DNA of 64,000 nt, taken from positions 62,001-126,000 of the forward strand of contig NZ_JAKEDV010000007.1 of assembly GCF_021462505.1 (NCBI RefSeq), read 5' to 3'. Below are positions 41,657 through 50,409 of the stretch, in pieces (position 1 is the stretch's first letter; the number at the start of each line of letters is the position of its first letter). The notes beneath the pieces were generated by a model that worked only from the letters and a program-made list of their open reading frames with translations, did not search any database and was not told where the DNA came from. Source of the stretch: Thermus brockianus (GTDB lineage Bacteria; Deinococcota; Deinococci; Deinococcales; Thermaceae). The translations under genes were made by a program, and so were the position numbers.

Positions 41657-42769
41657 TTAGAGTTGGACCCGAACGGAAGCGGGGCCGGTGGAGGACTTGA
41701 TGCCCCGCCGCTCTTGTTCACGCAACCAGTAGGCAATGCGCTCGCGGATAAAGCGAAGGCGAGCCTGCACCTCGCCTTCGCTTACCCCTTTGGCCGCCAG
41801 GCTGCGGGTGTAGTCCTGGATAAGGCGGTCGGCCACCTGGGCGAACCGCGCGCTTTCCTCCTGGGGAAGTTGTATGACATCTACCTTCGTGTCCTTAACG
41901 GCATAACGGTAGCCATCAATATCCACTTGATTCCACATGGCGGCAAGCTTTTCCACGAACTCGTTCTTTACGTAATTGCTAATCACGTCCCGCAACTCCT
42001 GGGGAAGACCGTTCCACGCCTGCCGGTTAGCCACGATGTAGAAGGTGTGCACTTGGCCCACCTGCCAGATTTCCGTGACGTAGCGGATAACCTCGCCAAG
42101 GCGGAAGGTGACGAGGGTTTCGTAAGGGATCATCAACCCATCAATGACCCTTTTGGAGACGTTGTCGTAGGCCTCCGGCATGGGGATGGGGCGGGCCGTG
42201 GCACCCAAGGCTTCTACGAACCGGCCAATGTAACCTACGCCGCGGAGGGTCATTCCCTTGAGATCCTCTAGGCGCCGCACGGGCTTTTGTGCGCTGAAGA
42301 TTTCCATGACTGGGGAGGCGTGCAGGGTGATTACCACGGTGTCGGCCCATTCCTTCGGACGATACCGCTCGTAGAACTCGTGGGCCACATGGGTGGCTAC
42401 CCAAGCGTTGGGGAAGCCAAGCGGCAGGTCCAGGATCTCGGTTTCGGCGAAACGGCCAAAGTTATAGGCCAGGTTGGTGATACCCAGGTGGGCCACTCCT
42501 TGAACTACCCCGTCGTAGATGGCTGCGGGGCCCAAAAGGGTCCCGCCATGGTAGGTTTCCACGCGCACGCGCCCCTCGGTAAGCCTTTGGACATCGGCGG
42601 CAAACTGGTCTATAAGCTTGCTCTGGGCTGCGGGCGCCGGAAAGTAGTTGGCAAAGCGCAACGTGTACGTGCGGGGTTGAGCGTAAACGTTTACAAAGCG
42701 CGTGGAAGCAGTGGCCCCCAAAAGTCCGAGTCCTGCCTTGATAACCTGTCTGCGGCTTAGCCTGCGCAT
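41657..42769 (-). CDS. TRAP transporter substrate-binding protein (DctP)
   Basis: A 370-residue exported binding protein. The N-terminus MRRLSRRQVIKAGLGLLGATASTRFVNVYAQ has the twin-arginine motif SRRQVIK, so it is probably exported by Tat. The DctP fold is visible in LRFANYFPAPAAQSKLIDQFAADVQRLTEGRVRVETYHGG and YERYRPKEWADTVVITLHASPVMEIF, followed by LRGVGYIGRFVEALGATARPIPMPE. It is first in the dctPQM-pobA operon, with a promoter sharing its -35 with a probable GntR operator. Confidence 0.93.
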   Translation of the reverse strand: MRRLSRRQVIKAGLGLLGATASTRFVNVYAQPRTYTLRFANYFPAPAAQSKLIDQFAADVQRLTEGRVRVETYHGGTLLGPAAIYDGVVQGVAHLGITNLAYNFGRFAETEILDLPLGFPNAWVATHVAHEFYERYRPKEWADTVVITLHASPVMEIFSAQKPVRRLEDLKGMTLRGVGYIGRFVEALGATARPIPMPEAYDNVSKRVIDGLMIPYETLVTFRLGEVIRYVTEIWQVGQVHTFYIVANRQAWNGLPQELRDVISNYVKNEFVEKLAAMWNQVDIDGYRYAVKDTKVDVIQLPQEESARFAQVADRLIQDYTRSLAAKGVSEGEVQARLRFIRERIAYWLREQERRGIKSSTGPASVRVQL

Positions 42770-42794
42770 CTACCCCTCCTTGGATCTCGCGTTT

Positions 42795-42831
42795 AGCCTA
42801 GCATATGGGTGGCCAAAATGTCAACAATTTT
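42795..42831 (-). promoter_or_regulatory. dctP promoter overlapping a GntR-type operator
   Basis: On the minus strand TTGACA (42819-42824) and TAGGCT (42795-42800) are 18 bp apart; an AAGGAGG ribosome binding site follows. The -35 box is part of AAAATTGTTGACATTTT (42815-42831), whose core TGTCAACA is a palindrome around CA. The same AAATTGTTGACA string, with the same promoter spacing, is in front of the 56608 operon. Confidence 0.7.
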
Positions 42832-42835
42832 GTTC

Positions 42836-43807
42836 TCACCGAGCCACGCCCTGGGCGACAGGGGGGGTTCCGTAGGTGTAGAAGGTTTCCGGAAGCTGCC
42901 CCCCAAACCAGATGGTGCTCTTTTCCAGGTCGTTTACGTTGGTCACGTCCCAGACCACCGTCTTCCAAGTAGGGTCAAAGATGAGGTAGCCGGTGTCGCC
43001 GAAAAGCTCCACGCGGGTTCCCCCCGGCTCAAAGACGTACATGAAGTAGGCCTGGGTGGTTCCGTGCTTGCCCGGCCCCGCCTCAATCCGCACATCGTAC
43101 TCCACGCACAGATCCGCCAAATCCATCAGGTGCTGGGGATACCCGTACCAGAAGGCGATATGGTGGAAGCGCCCCTTGGAACCCGTGGCGTCGCGCATGA
43201 GGCCGATCTCGTGGACCAGGGGGCTCACGGAGAGCCAAGCCCCAAGCTCTTCACCTTCCCCGCGCACCTTTTGCTCCCGGAGCTTGAAGCCCAGGACCTC
43301 CTCAAAAAAGCGCCGGTTGGGCGTGACCTCGGAGCAGAGGCAGTTCACGTGGTCCAGGCGCCGGACCGGCACGCCCCTGAGGGGCCTTTTGGAGGGGCGG
43401 TTCTTGAGCTTGCTTCGCTTCTCAGGGGGCGCTTCGTAGTACGCCACCTCAAAGAGGAGTTCCATCCGGTGCCCGTCAGGGGTGACGAACTGGTAGGCAG
43501 GACCGTGGCCCAAGTCCCCTTCTATCCACCCCTTGCCCAGGCCGGAGGCCTCGAGGGCCTTGACCCGCCGTTCTAAGGCCTCGGGGGAGGCGGTCCGCCA
43601 GGCGATGTGGCCTAGGCCCGCCTCCTTGGCCTCGGTGATCTTAAGGGTGTGGTGGTACCAGTCCTCGTAGGCCCGAAGGTAGACGGAGCTCCCTTCACAG
43701 GCTGTGACCTCGAGGCCCAGAAGTTCCGTGAAAAACCACAAGGTGCCTTCGGGGTTAGGGGTCAGGATCTCTGCATGGGCCAGTTGCACCACATCAAACC
43801 CTTCCAT
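42836..43807 (-). CDS. type I extradiol ring-cleavage dioxygenase (catechol or protocatechuate 2,3-type)
   Basis: A 323-residue two-module VOC dioxygenase. Metal ligands are H153 (RLDHVNCLC), H215 or H216 (GRFHHIAFW) and E267 (GGTRVELFG), nearly the same numbers as catechol 2,3-dioxygenase XylE. The C-terminus ([14 protein letters not shown]) resembles that of the 56608 protein, so the two are paralogues. Downstream enzymes convert 2-hydroxymuconate semialdehyde, so the substrate is catechol, or protocatechuate cleaved at the 2,3 position with later decarboxylation. The ATG at 43807 overlaps the stop of the CMD-family gene (TGATG). Confidence 0.88.
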   Translation of the reverse strand: MEGFDVVQLAHAEILTPNPEGTLWFFTELLGLEVTACEGSSVYLRAYEDWYHHTLKITEAKEAGLGHIAWRTASPEALERRVKALEASGLGKGWIEGDLGHGPAYQFVTPDGHRMELLFEVAYYEAPPEKRSKLKNRPSKRPLRGVPVRRLDHVNCLCSEVTPNRRFFEEVLGFKLREQKVRGEGEELGAWLSVSPLVHEIGLMRDATGSKGRFHHIAFWYGYPQHLMDLADLCVEYDVRIEAGPGKHGTTQAYFMYVFEPGGTRVELFGDTGYLIFDPTWKTVVWDVTNVNDLEKSTIWFGGQLPETFYTYGTPPVAQGVAR

Positions 43808-44214
43808 CAAAGCCTCCCTTCCTCCTCCATGCGGAGGATCTCCTGGATCACCTCAGCCCCGCGGTTGGCAGCGGGCAGCCCCCGGAAAAGGAAGGCAAGC
43901 CCCACCACCGCATTGAGCTCCTCGTAGGTGGCCCCGGCCCGCCGGGCAGCGATGGCGTGGAGCTTGGCGGCATCGGAGAGGTCCATAAGGAGCATGCCAA
44001 AGAGCATGAGCTGGGCCGTCTTCACGTCAAAGCAGGGGGGGTACATGAGGCGGGCCCGGAGTTCTTCTTGCATCCGCAAGGTTTCGGGGTCCAGCCGGGC
44101 CAGGAGGTCAGTCCGGGCCTGGATTCTCGGGGGGACGAAACCGATGAGTTCCCGGTAGCGGTCGCGCAGGCGCTCTAACTCTTCTGTGGACATGCGGAGT
44201 TCCGGCTTGGGCAC
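43807..44214 (-). CDS. carboxymuconolactone decarboxylase-family protein
   Basis: A 135-residue AhpD/CMD-like helical protein. It has the CMD stretch [41 protein letters not shown], but no CxxC redox pair, so it is not a peroxidase-type AhpD. Start is GTG 44214, with GGGAGG 8 nt before. It is translationally coupled to the ring-cleavage dioxygenase and thus probably serves the same pathway. A decarboxylase is needed if protocatechuate is cleaved at 2,3; this protein is one candidate, by inference. Confidence 0.82.
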   Translation of the reverse strand: MPKPELRMSTEELERLRDRYRELIGFVPPRIQARTDLLARLDPETLRMQEELRARLMYPPCFDVKTAQLMLFGMLLMDLSDAAKLHAIAARRAGATYEELNAVVGLAFLFRGLPAANRGAEVIQEILRMEEEGRL

Positions 44215-44312
44215 AGGCTCTACCTCCCTTGTGAATCCCTTGCGGGTGTTTCGCCCTCACCTTAGGCCCATGCGCCGCGGGACCGCAAGGGTGGCGTTCA
44301 TTTATGCCGAAC

Positions 44313-44328
44313 CGAACGTTCGTATATT
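44313..44328. promoter_or_regulatory. palindrome and -10 box in the CMD-iclR divergent gap
   Basis: CGAACGTTCG (44313-44322) is a perfect 10-bp palindrome directly followed by TATATT (44323-44328), a good -10 for the regulator gene. A weak -35 (TTTATG, 44301-44306) lies 16 bp upstream of it, so the palindrome falls in the spacer. It is a likely operator for the IclR-type regulator, which is encoded 57 nt further on and may control both directions. Confidence 0.55.
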
Positions 44329-44384
44329 CTGAAACAAGGTATCGGCACCCAAGGCAGGAGGGATTACCCTCGGAGGTGAGGCCC

Positions 44385-45158
44385 ATGCTGGGAACGGTAC
44401 AGAAGGTTGGCGAGGTCCTGGAACTCTTCTCCCAAGACCGCTCGGAGTGGGGGGTAAGCGAGGTGGCCAAAGCGTTGGGTATCCCCAAGTCCAGCGCCCA
44501 CGCGCTCCTCGCCACCATGAGCCAGATCGGTCTACTCAAGCGGACCCGGGAAGGGCGGTACCGCCTAGGGTGGCGCATTCTGGCCCTCTCCCAAGTGCTT
44601 CTCTCCACGAGCTCGTGGCGACAGGAGGCCAGGCGGGCCATGGAGGAGCTGGTGGCCCGCTACGGGGAAACCACCCATCTGGCGGTCCTGGAGTGCGGCC
44701 GGGTGGTCTACGTGGAGAAGCTGGAGGGTACCCGGGCGGTGCGGGTGGTGAACACCGGGGTGGGCGTGGAGCTTCCCGCTCACTGTAGCGGCGTGGGCAA
44801 AGTGCTCCTTGCCTTCCGCCCATGGGAAGAGGTGGAGAAGATCGTCTCCCAACGGGGCATGCCCGCCTTTACCCCCAACACCATCACCACCTTGGACGAG
44901 CTCAAGACCGAGCTCCAGGCGGTGCGGGAACGGGGCTACGCCTACGACATAGAAGAGGTGGTGCCGGAGCTTTGTTGTGTGGCAGCGCCCATCCGGGACC
45001 ACACGGGGGAGGTCATCGCCGCCATGAGCCTGTCTGTACCCTTTTACCGTTTCCAGCAGATGAAGGAGGAGTACCGGAGGGCCATCCTCGAGGCCACCCG
45101 GGCCGTTTCCGAGCGGCTTGGGTACATGGGGGAAACAGCATGGACAAGGTCAAGGTAG
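44385..45158 (+). CDS. IclR-family transcriptional regulator
   Basis: A 257-residue regulator. The N-terminal winged helix is visible as [47 protein letters not shown] (about 8-55), followed by the IclR effector domain with [21 protein letters not shown] and [15 protein letters not shown]. IclR proteins often control aromatic degradation with pathway acids as effectors. The ATG at 44385 (with CGGAGGTGAGG before it) is preferred over an in-frame codon at 44304 that would fall in the promoter. It overlaps the following acetaldehyde dehydrogenase gene by 19 nt. Confidence 0.93.
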   Translation: MLGTVQKVGEVLELFSQDRSEWGVSEVAKALGIPKSSAHALLATMSQIGLLKRTREGRYRLGWRILALSQVLLSTSSWRQEARRAMEELVARYGETTHLAVLECGRVVYVEKLEGTRAVRVVNTGVGVELPAHCSGVGKVLLAFRPWEEVEKIVSQRGMPAFTPNTITTLDELKTELQAVRERGYAYDIEEVVPELCCVAAPIRDHTGEVIAAMSLSVPFYRFQQMKEEYRRAILEATRAVSERLGYMGETAWTRSR

Positions 45159-46060
45159 CCATCCTGGGGTCAGGCAACATCGGCACGGACCTGATGTACA
45201 AGCTTTTGAAAAACCCCGGGCACATGGAGCTGGTGGCCCTGGTGGGGATTGACCCGAACTCGGAGGGCCTGGCCCGGGCCCGGGCCTTGGGGTTGGAGGC
45301 GAGCCACGAGGGAATCCAGTACATTCTGGAGCGGCCCGAGATCAAAATCGTCTTTGACGCCACCAGCGCCAAGGCCCACGTGCGCCACGCCAAGCTTCTC
45401 CGGGAGGCGGGGCGGATCGCCATTGACCTGACCCCGGCGGCCCGGGGCCCCTACGTGGTCCCCCCGGTGAACCTGAAGGCGCACCTGGAGGAGGACAACG
45501 TGAACCTCATCACCTGTGGGGGCCAGGCCACCATCCCCTTGGTCTACGCGGTGCACCGGGTGGTGCCGGTCCTTTATGCGGAGATGGTGTCCACGGTGGC
45601 TTCCCGCTCCGCGGGGCCGGGTACGCGGCAGAACATTGACGAGTTCACCTTCACCACGGCCCGGGGCTTGGAGGCCATCGGGGGAGCGAAGCGGGGGAAG
45701 GCCATCATCATCCTGAACCCGGCGGAGCCGCCCATCATCATGACGAACACGGTGCGGGTCATCCCGGAGACGGAGGCCTTTGAGCGGGAGGCGGTGGTGG
45801 AAAGTGTCCGGGCCATGGAGCGGGAGGTGCAGGCCTACGTGCCGGGGTACCGGCTGAAGGCGGACCCGGTGTTTGAGAGGCTCCCCACGCCTTGGGGGGA
45901 GCGGACGGTGGTGTCCATGCTCTTGGAGGTGGAAGGCGCCGGGGACTACCTGCCCAAGTACGCGGGGAACCTGGACATCATGACCGCCTCGGCCCGGCGG
46001 GTGGGGGAGGTCTTTGCCCAGCACCTTTTGGGGAAGCCGGTGGAGGAGGTGACGGCATGA
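45140..46060 (+). CDS. acetaldehyde dehydrogenase (acylating), meta-pathway type
   Basis: A 306-residue DmpF/TodI/MhpF-type enzyme that converts acetaldehyde, CoA and NAD to acetyl-CoA. The front Rossmann motif is [12 protein letters not shown]; the thioester-forming cysteine is C126 in [12 protein letters not shown]. Such enzymes channel acetaldehyde from the aldolase encoded next (4-nt overlap). Homologous gene pairs in T. thermophilus HB8 lie on its megaplasmid, as I recall. The ATG 45140 start lies in the end of the regulator gene. Confidence 0.95.
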   Translation: MDKVKVAILGSGNIGTDLMYKLLKNPGHMELVALVGIDPNSEGLARARALGLEASHEGIQYILERPEIKIVFDATSAKAHVRHAKLLREAGRIAIDLTPAARGPYVVPPVNLKAHLEEDNVNLITCGGQATIPLVYAVHRVVPVLYAEMVSTVASRSAGPGTRQNIDEFTFTTARGLEAIGGAKRGKAIIILNPAEPPIIMTNTVRVIPETEAFEREAVVESVRAMEREVQAYVPGYRLKADPVFERLPTPWGERTVVSMLLEVEGAGDYLPKYAGNLDIMTASARRVGEVFAQHLLGKPVEEVTA

Positions 46061-47100
46061 GCTGGGACCTTTCCTTGGCCAAGCCTCCCGTGGTGGTGGA
46101 CACCACCCTTCGGGACGGCTCCCACGCCCACCGGCACCAGTACACGGTGGCAGAGGCCCGGGCCATCGCCCGGGCCTTGGACGAGGCGGGGGTGTTTGGG
46201 ATAGAGGTCTCCCACGGGGACGGGCTTGGGGGGAGCTCTATCCAGTACGGCTTTTCCCGCACGGACGAGATGGAGCTCATCCGGGCGGTACGGGAAGAGG
46301 TGAAGCGGGCCAAGGTGGCGGCGCTCCTCCTTCCCGGTATCGGCACCCGGAAGGAGCTCAAGGAAGCGGTGGAGGCGGGCGTGGAGATGGTGCGCATCGC
46401 CACCCAGTGCACGGAGGCGGACATCTCCGAGCAGCACTTCGGGATGGCCAAGGAGATGGGCCTCCTGGCGGTGGGCTTCCTCATGATGAGCCACATGCGC
46501 CCGCCGGAGTTCTTGGCGGAGCAGGCCCTCCTCATGGAGTCCTACGGGGCGGACGTGGTGTACATCGTGGACTCCGCCGGGGCCATGCTGCCCCAGGACG
46601 CCTACGCCCGGGTCAAGGCCTTGAAGGAGGCCCTGAAGAGGGCCCAGGTGGGCTTCCACGCCCACAACAACCTGGGCTTGGCCATCGGGAACACCCTGGC
46701 GGCCTTGGCGGCGGGGGCGGACTGGGTGGACGGCACCTTGAGGGGGTACGGGGCGGGGGCGGGGAACGCCGCCACGGAAGTCCTGGCGGCGGTGTTGGAC
46801 AAGGCGGGGCTCAACCCGGGGCTGGACGTGTTCAAGCTTTTGGATGCGGCGGAGTACGTGATGGGTCCCATCCTGCACTTCCAGCCCTACCCAGACCGGG
46901 ACTCCATCGCCATCGGGTACGCTGGGGTCTACTCCACCTTCCTCTTGCACGCCAAACGCATTGGAAAGGAGTTTGGGGTGGACCCTATGGCCATCCTCTT
47001 GGAGCTGGGACGCCGCCAGGCGGTGGCGGGGCAGGAGGACTGGATCCTGCGGGTGGCCCTGGAGCTCAAGGAGAAGGAGGCCGGGGCCTTGGCGGACTAG
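46057..47100 (+). CDS. 4-hydroxy-2-oxovalerate aldolase
   Basis: A 347-residue DmpG/MhpE-type class II aldolase that splits 4-hydroxy-2-oxopentanoate into pyruvate and acetaldehyde. The metal site is D20 (TLRDGSHAH), H201 and H203 (GFHAHNNLG); the catalytic His follows D20 within the motif. It forms a channelling complex with the acylating dehydrogenase. After its stop at 47098-47100 the same frame remains open for 40 more codons (to 47222); see the other entry and findings. Confidence 0.95.
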   Translation: MSWDLSLAKPPVVVDTTLRDGSHAHRHQYTVAEARAIARALDEAGVFGIEVSHGDGLGGSSIQYGFSRTDEMELIRAVREEVKRAKVAALLLPGIGTRKELKEAVEAGVEMVRIATQCTEADISEQHFGMAKEMGLLAVGFLMMSHMRPPEFLAEQALLMESYGADVVYIVDSAGAMLPQDAYARVKALKEALKRAQVGFHAHNNLGLAIGNTLAALAAGADWVDGTLRGYGAGAGNAATEVLAAVLDKAGLNPGLDVFKLLDAAEYVMGPILHFQPYPDRDSIAIGYAGVYSTFLLHAKRIGKEFGVDPMAILLELGRRQAVAGQEDWILRVALELKEKEAGALAD

Positions 47101-47222
47101 GATGGACCATGGAGCGGCTTGGTTTCGTGGGTACAGGAGAGGTTTGGGCGGGAAGTGGTGTTCCGGCCTAGCTTCAGGGGAGCGGAGGACCTTTTCCGGA
47201 GGAACGAAGATGGTGGTCCTTA
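47101..47222 (+). other. intercistronic segment with open frame, possible gene remnant
   Basis: This stretch separates the aldolase stop from the first tautomerase start and is long for an operon in which most genes touch. In the frame of the aldolase it stays open after the stop codon and reads as a protein-like chain (LVSWVQERFGREVVFRPSF, then RGAEDLFRRNEDGGP) ending at TAA 47220-47222. No ATG or good ribosome binding site starts it. I do not recognise it. Confidence 0.35.
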
Positions 47223-47404
47223 AGGTGACCCTGCTGGAGGGCCGCCCGCTGGAGAAAAAGCGGGAGCTGGTGAGGCGGCTAACGGAGATGGCGGCGCGCC
47301 TTTTAGAAGAACCCCAAGAGGAAATCCGCGTGATCCTCTACGAGGTGAGGCGCGACCAGTGGGCAGCAGGGGGCGTGCTCTTTTCAGACAAGGAGGGAGC
47401 ATGA
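47210..47404 (+). CDS. 4-oxalocrotonate tautomerase-family subunit lacking Pro1
   Basis: A 64-residue tautomerase-superfamily chain. Starting after Met it reads V1-V-L-K-V-T-L-L-E-G-R11, with R39 (EEIRVILYE) and an aromatic at position 50 (W50, DQWAAGGVLFSD). Only the catalytic base Pro1 is missing, replaced by Val. The ATG is backed by a strong CGGAGGAA ribosome binding site, and no alternative start gives Pro. Enzymes of this family convert 2-hydroxymuconate to 2-oxohex-3-enedioate. I infer it is the Arg-bearing partner of the Pro1-bearing chain at 50410. It overlaps the next gene by 4 nt. Confidence 0.85.
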   Translation: MVVLKVTLLEGRPLEKKRELVRRLTEMAARLLEEPQEEIRVILYEVRRDQWAAGGVLFSDKEGA

Positions 47405-48096
47405 CGCTCTTGGAGGCGGTGCGGCAGGCCCGCCAAGCAGGGAAGACCCTCCCAGGGGGAAAGGACTGGGGCGTGGACCTTTCGGAAGCCTACCGCATCC
47501 AAGAGGCCCTTTTTCCCGGGCCCCTAAAGGGGTACAAGCTCGGGCTGGTTTCCGAAGCCAAGCAGCGGCAGATGGGCCTTTCCGAGCCCACCTTTGGCCG
47601 GGTTCACCCGGGGATGCTTTTGCAGAAGCCGGCGCTTAGCCGGTTCATCCAGCCTCGGGTGGAGCCTGAGGTAGCGGTGGTGCTAAGGGAGGACGTGCCT
47701 CCTGGGGCTTCCGTGAGCCGGGCCTACGCCGCCATTGGGGGGTTTTTCCTGGCGGTGGACCTTTTGGATTCCGTGTGGGAAGGCTACCGCTTCACCGCCC
47801 AAGAGGTGGTGGCGGACAACACCTCAGGGGGCGGTTTTCTTCTCTCCATCCGGCGGTACAGCCGGCTCCCCAAAGGGGTTCTGCGCCTCTACCTGAACGG
47901 GGAGAAGGTGGCCGAGGGACCCGTGGAGGCTTTAGGGGACCCGGGGGCACGGCTTTCCTGGCTGGCGGAGCGGGTTGGGGGGCTTAGGGCGGGCCAGGTG
48001 GTCTTCCTGGGGTCCCCGGCTCCGGCGGTACCCTTGGCGCAAGGCGTGTTGGAGCTTTGGGGTGAGGGGGATGTGCTCCTTGCCCGGGTGGAGTGA
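47401..48096 (+). CDS. 4-oxalocrotonate decarboxylase (DmpH type)
   Basis: A 231-residue FAH-fold enzyme that decarboxylates 2-oxohex-3-enedioate to 2-hydroxypenta-2,4-dienoate. The KGYKLGLVSEAKQRQMGLSEPTFGRVHPGM segment is of the decarboxylase type, and metal ligands are in VEPEVAVVLRED. Then FFLAVDLLDSVWEGY and VVADNTSGGGFLLS complete the pattern. Family members DmpH and DmpE are homologous and form a complex; the other copy is at 49621. Assignment between the two rests on these motifs. It starts inside the end of the preceding tautomerase gene. Confidence 0.88.
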   Translation: MTLLEAVRQARQAGKTLPGGKDWGVDLSEAYRIQEALFPGPLKGYKLGLVSEAKQRQMGLSEPTFGRVHPGMLLQKPALSRFIQPRVEPEVAVVLREDVPPGASVSRAYAAIGGFFLAVDLLDSVWEGYRFTAQEVVADNTSGGGFLLSIRRYSRLPKGVLRLYLNGEKVAEGPVEALGDPGARLSWLAERVGGLRAGQVVFLGSPAPAVPLAQGVLELWGEGDVLLARVE

Positions 48097-48108
48097 GGAG
48101 GTCGGACC

Positions 48109-49617
48109 ATGGTGGAACCGAAAGTCTACAAGGAAACGGTGGACCGGCTTAAGGCGCTGGGCTTTCCCTTTGAGCTTCCCCTCGAGGTCACCCACTACAT
48201 TGGCGGGGAGTTCGTGCGGGGGGAGAACTTCTTCCCCGTGGTTTACCCGGCCACGGGGGAGGTGATCGGCACCGCCCCCGAGGGGCGGGAGAAAGAGGTG
48301 GAGATGGCGGTAGGGGCGGCCCAGGAGGCCTTCTTGAAGTGGGGCAAGATGCCGCCAAGCCAAAGGAGGCCCTATCTCCGCCGCTTCGCCGAGAAGATCC
48401 GGGAGTACAAGCCCGTCTTTGAGGTGCTGGAAACCCTGGACGTGGGGCGGCCCATCCACGAGAACCGCCTCGGGTACGTGGAGCGCATGGCCAACAACAT
48501 TGAGTTCTTCGCCGACTTCGCCGTTACCCACGGCTCCGAGGCCTATCCCATGGAAAACGGCTACATCAACTACGTCCTGCGCTTCCCCGTGGGGGTGGCG
48601 GCCCTCATCACCCCTTGGAACATGCCCAGCATGCTCGCCACCTGGAAGATCGGGCCCACCCTGGCCTTCGGCAACACCGCCGTGCTCAAGCCGGCGGAGT
48701 TCACCCCCTTGGGGGCCTGGCTCCTCGCCCGCTGCGCCCACGAGGCGGGGCTTCCCCCGGGGGTCTTCAACGTGGTCCACGGTTTCGGGCCCAACTCCGC
48801 TGGGGAGCTCCTCACCAAACACCCCCTCGTGCGCCTCATCTCCTTCACGGGGGAGACCACCACGGGCAAAATCATCATGAAAAACGCCGCCGACACCCTC
48901 AAGCGCCTTTCCATGGAGCTCGGAGGAAAGGCGCCCAACCTTATTTTTGAAAGCGCCGATCTGGACCGGGCGGTGGAGGTGACCCTGCGGGCGAGCTTCT
49001 TCAACCAGGGAGAGGTGTGCCTGGCGGGCTCCCGCCTCCTGGTGCAACGCTCCATCTACGAGGCCTTCTTGGACAAGCTGGTGGCGGCGGCCAAGGCCCT
49101 GAAGGTGGGGGACCCCCTGGATCCCGAAACCCGCATGGGGGCCCTCATCGCCGAGGAGCATCTAAAGAAGGTCATGTCCTACGTGGAGATCGCCCGGGAA
49201 ACCGCCACCATCCTCACGGGCGGGAAGAAGCCTGAGCTTCCCCACCCCTTTGACAAGGGCTACTTCCTGGAGCCCACGGTGGTGGTGGACGTGAAGCCCT
49301 CGGACAAGGTCTGCCAGGAGGAGATCTTCGGCCCCATGGTGGTGGTGATGCCCTTTGATACCGAGGAGGAGGCCATTGAGCTTGCCAACAACACCCCTTA
49401 CGGCCTGAACGCCATCGTGCAGACCCGGGACGTGGGCCAGGCGGTGCGGGTTTCCGAGGCCCTCGAGGTGGGCACGGTCTGGGTGAACGACTGGTTCGTG
49501 CGGGACCTGCGGGTGCCCTTCGGCGGGGCCAAGCAGTCGGGCATCGGCCGTGAGGGGGGCCACTACGGCTACGAGTTCTACTACGAAACCAAAAACGTCT
49601 GCATCGCCAACCGGTGA
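48109..49617 (+). CDS. 2-hydroxymuconate semialdehyde dehydrogenase (DmpC/XylG/PraB type)
   Basis: A 502-residue NAD-dependent aldehyde dehydrogenase with E270 (MELGGKAPN) and the nucleophile C304 (NQGEVCLAGSR), plus ITPWNMPSMLATWKIGPTLAFGN for cofactor binding. It oxidises 2-hydroxymuconate 6-semialdehyde to 2-hydroxymuconate, sending ring-cleavage product down the oxalocrotonate branch. No 2-hydroxymuconate semialdehyde hydrolase (DmpD) is seen, so the oxidative branch is the one used here. It is preceded by a GGAGG ribosome binding site in a 12-nt gap. Confidence 0.92.
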   Translation: MVEPKVYKETVDRLKALGFPFELPLEVTHYIGGEFVRGENFFPVVYPATGEVIGTAPEGREKEVEMAVGAAQEAFLKWGKMPPSQRRPYLRRFAEKIREYKPVFEVLETLDVGRPIHENRLGYVERMANNIEFFADFAVTHGSEAYPMENGYINYVLRFPVGVAALITPWNMPSMLATWKIGPTLAFGNTAVLKPAEFTPLGAWLLARCAHEAGLPPGVFNVVHGFGPNSAGELLTKHPLVRLISFTGETTTGKIIMKNAADTLKRLSMELGGKAPNLIFESADLDRAVEVTLRASFFNQGEVCLAGSRLLVQRSIYEAFLDKLVAAAKALKVGDPLDPETRMGALIAEEHLKKVMSYVEIARETATILTGGKKPELPHPFDKGYFLEPTVVVDVKPSDKVCQEEIFGPMVVVMPFDTEEEAIELANNTPYGLNAIVQTRDVGQAVRVSEALEVGTVWVNDWFVRDLRVPFGGAKQSGIGREGGHYGYEFYYETKNVCIANR

Positions 49618-49620
49618 GCC

Positions 49621-50397
49621 ATGAACCCCGAAACCTTCGCACAGGAGTTAGAAGGGGCCTGGGTGGAAAGGAGGCCCATAGAACCCCTTTCCGAGCGGGG
49701 CCTTAAGGGGATTGAGGCCGCCTACCGGGTCCAGGAGGCCTGGAACCGCCTGCGCCTAGCCAAGGGGGACAAGGTGGTGGGCCGCAAGATCGGCCTGACC
49801 TCCAAGGCAGTACAGGAGCAACTGGGCGTGGACCAGCCGGACTATGGCAACCTCTGGGCAAGCCGCTTCCTGGGGATGGGGGAGCGGGCCGAGGTGGCGG
49901 CCTCCCTTTTCCTCCAGCCCCGGGTGGAAGGGGAGCTGGCCTTCCTCCTGGGAAAGCGCCTAGAGGGCCCCCACGTGACCCCTCAGGAGGTGCTCGCCGC
50001 CACGGAGGCGGTGGCCTTTGCCCTGGAGATCGTGGACTCCCGCATCCGGGACTGGCGCATCCGCATAGAGGACACCATCGCCGACAACGCCTCCTTCGGG
50101 GCCTTCTTTGTGGGGCCGTGGGAGCGGGCTTTGCTGGAGGAGGACCTTTCCACCTTAGGCCTCGTGCTCTACCGGAACGGGGAGGCGGTGGCCCAGGGGG
50201 CGGGAGCAGCCTGCCTAGGGCACCCGGCCAGGGCGGTGGCCTGGCTCGCCAACGCCCTGGCCGCCTTTGGGGTGGCCCTGGAGCCGGGGGAGATCGTCAT
50301 GTCCGGGGCCTGGGCCCCGGTGCAGGTGGCCCGCCCGGGGGACCTCTTTACCCTGGTGGGAACGGGGGGGAGGGCCCTTACCTTGCGTTTCGCCTAG
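49621..50397 (+). CDS. 2-oxopent-4-enoate hydratase (DmpE/MhpD type)
   Basis: A 258-residue FAH-fold hydratase. GRKIGLTSKAVQEQLGVDQPDYGNLW is the hydratase signature, followed by the metal-binding VEGELAFLLGKRL and EIVDSRIRDWRIRIEDTIADNASFGAFF. It hydrates 2-hydroxypenta-2,4-dienoate to 4-hydroxy-2-oxopentanoate, the substrate of the aldolase at 46057. It begins 3 nt after the dehydrogenase stop and precedes the Pro1 tautomerase by 12 nt. Confidence 0.94.
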   Translation: MNPETFAQELEGAWVERRPIEPLSERGLKGIEAAYRVQEAWNRLRLAKGDKVVGRKIGLTSKAVQEQLGVDQPDYGNLWASRFLGMGERAEVAASLFLQPRVEGELAFLLGKRLEGPHVTPQEVLAATEAVAFALEIVDSRIRDWRIRIEDTIADNASFGAFFVGPWERALLEEDLSTLGLVLYRNGEAVAQGAGAACLGHPARAVAWLANALAAFGVALEPGEIVMSGAWAPVQVARPGDLFTLVGTGGRALTLRFA

Positions 50398-50409
50398 CGG
50401 AGGTGGACC

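Noticed and set aside
44313-44322. PaaR site at the IclR promoter
   Set aside because: CGAACGTTCG lacks the spacing of CNAACGNNCGTTNG (no two-base gap between the AACG and CGTT halves).
44304-44384. Upstream start for the IclR regulator
   Set aside because: It would place the palindrome and -10 box inside the gene and adds residues without family similarity; ATG 44385 has a strong ribosome binding site.
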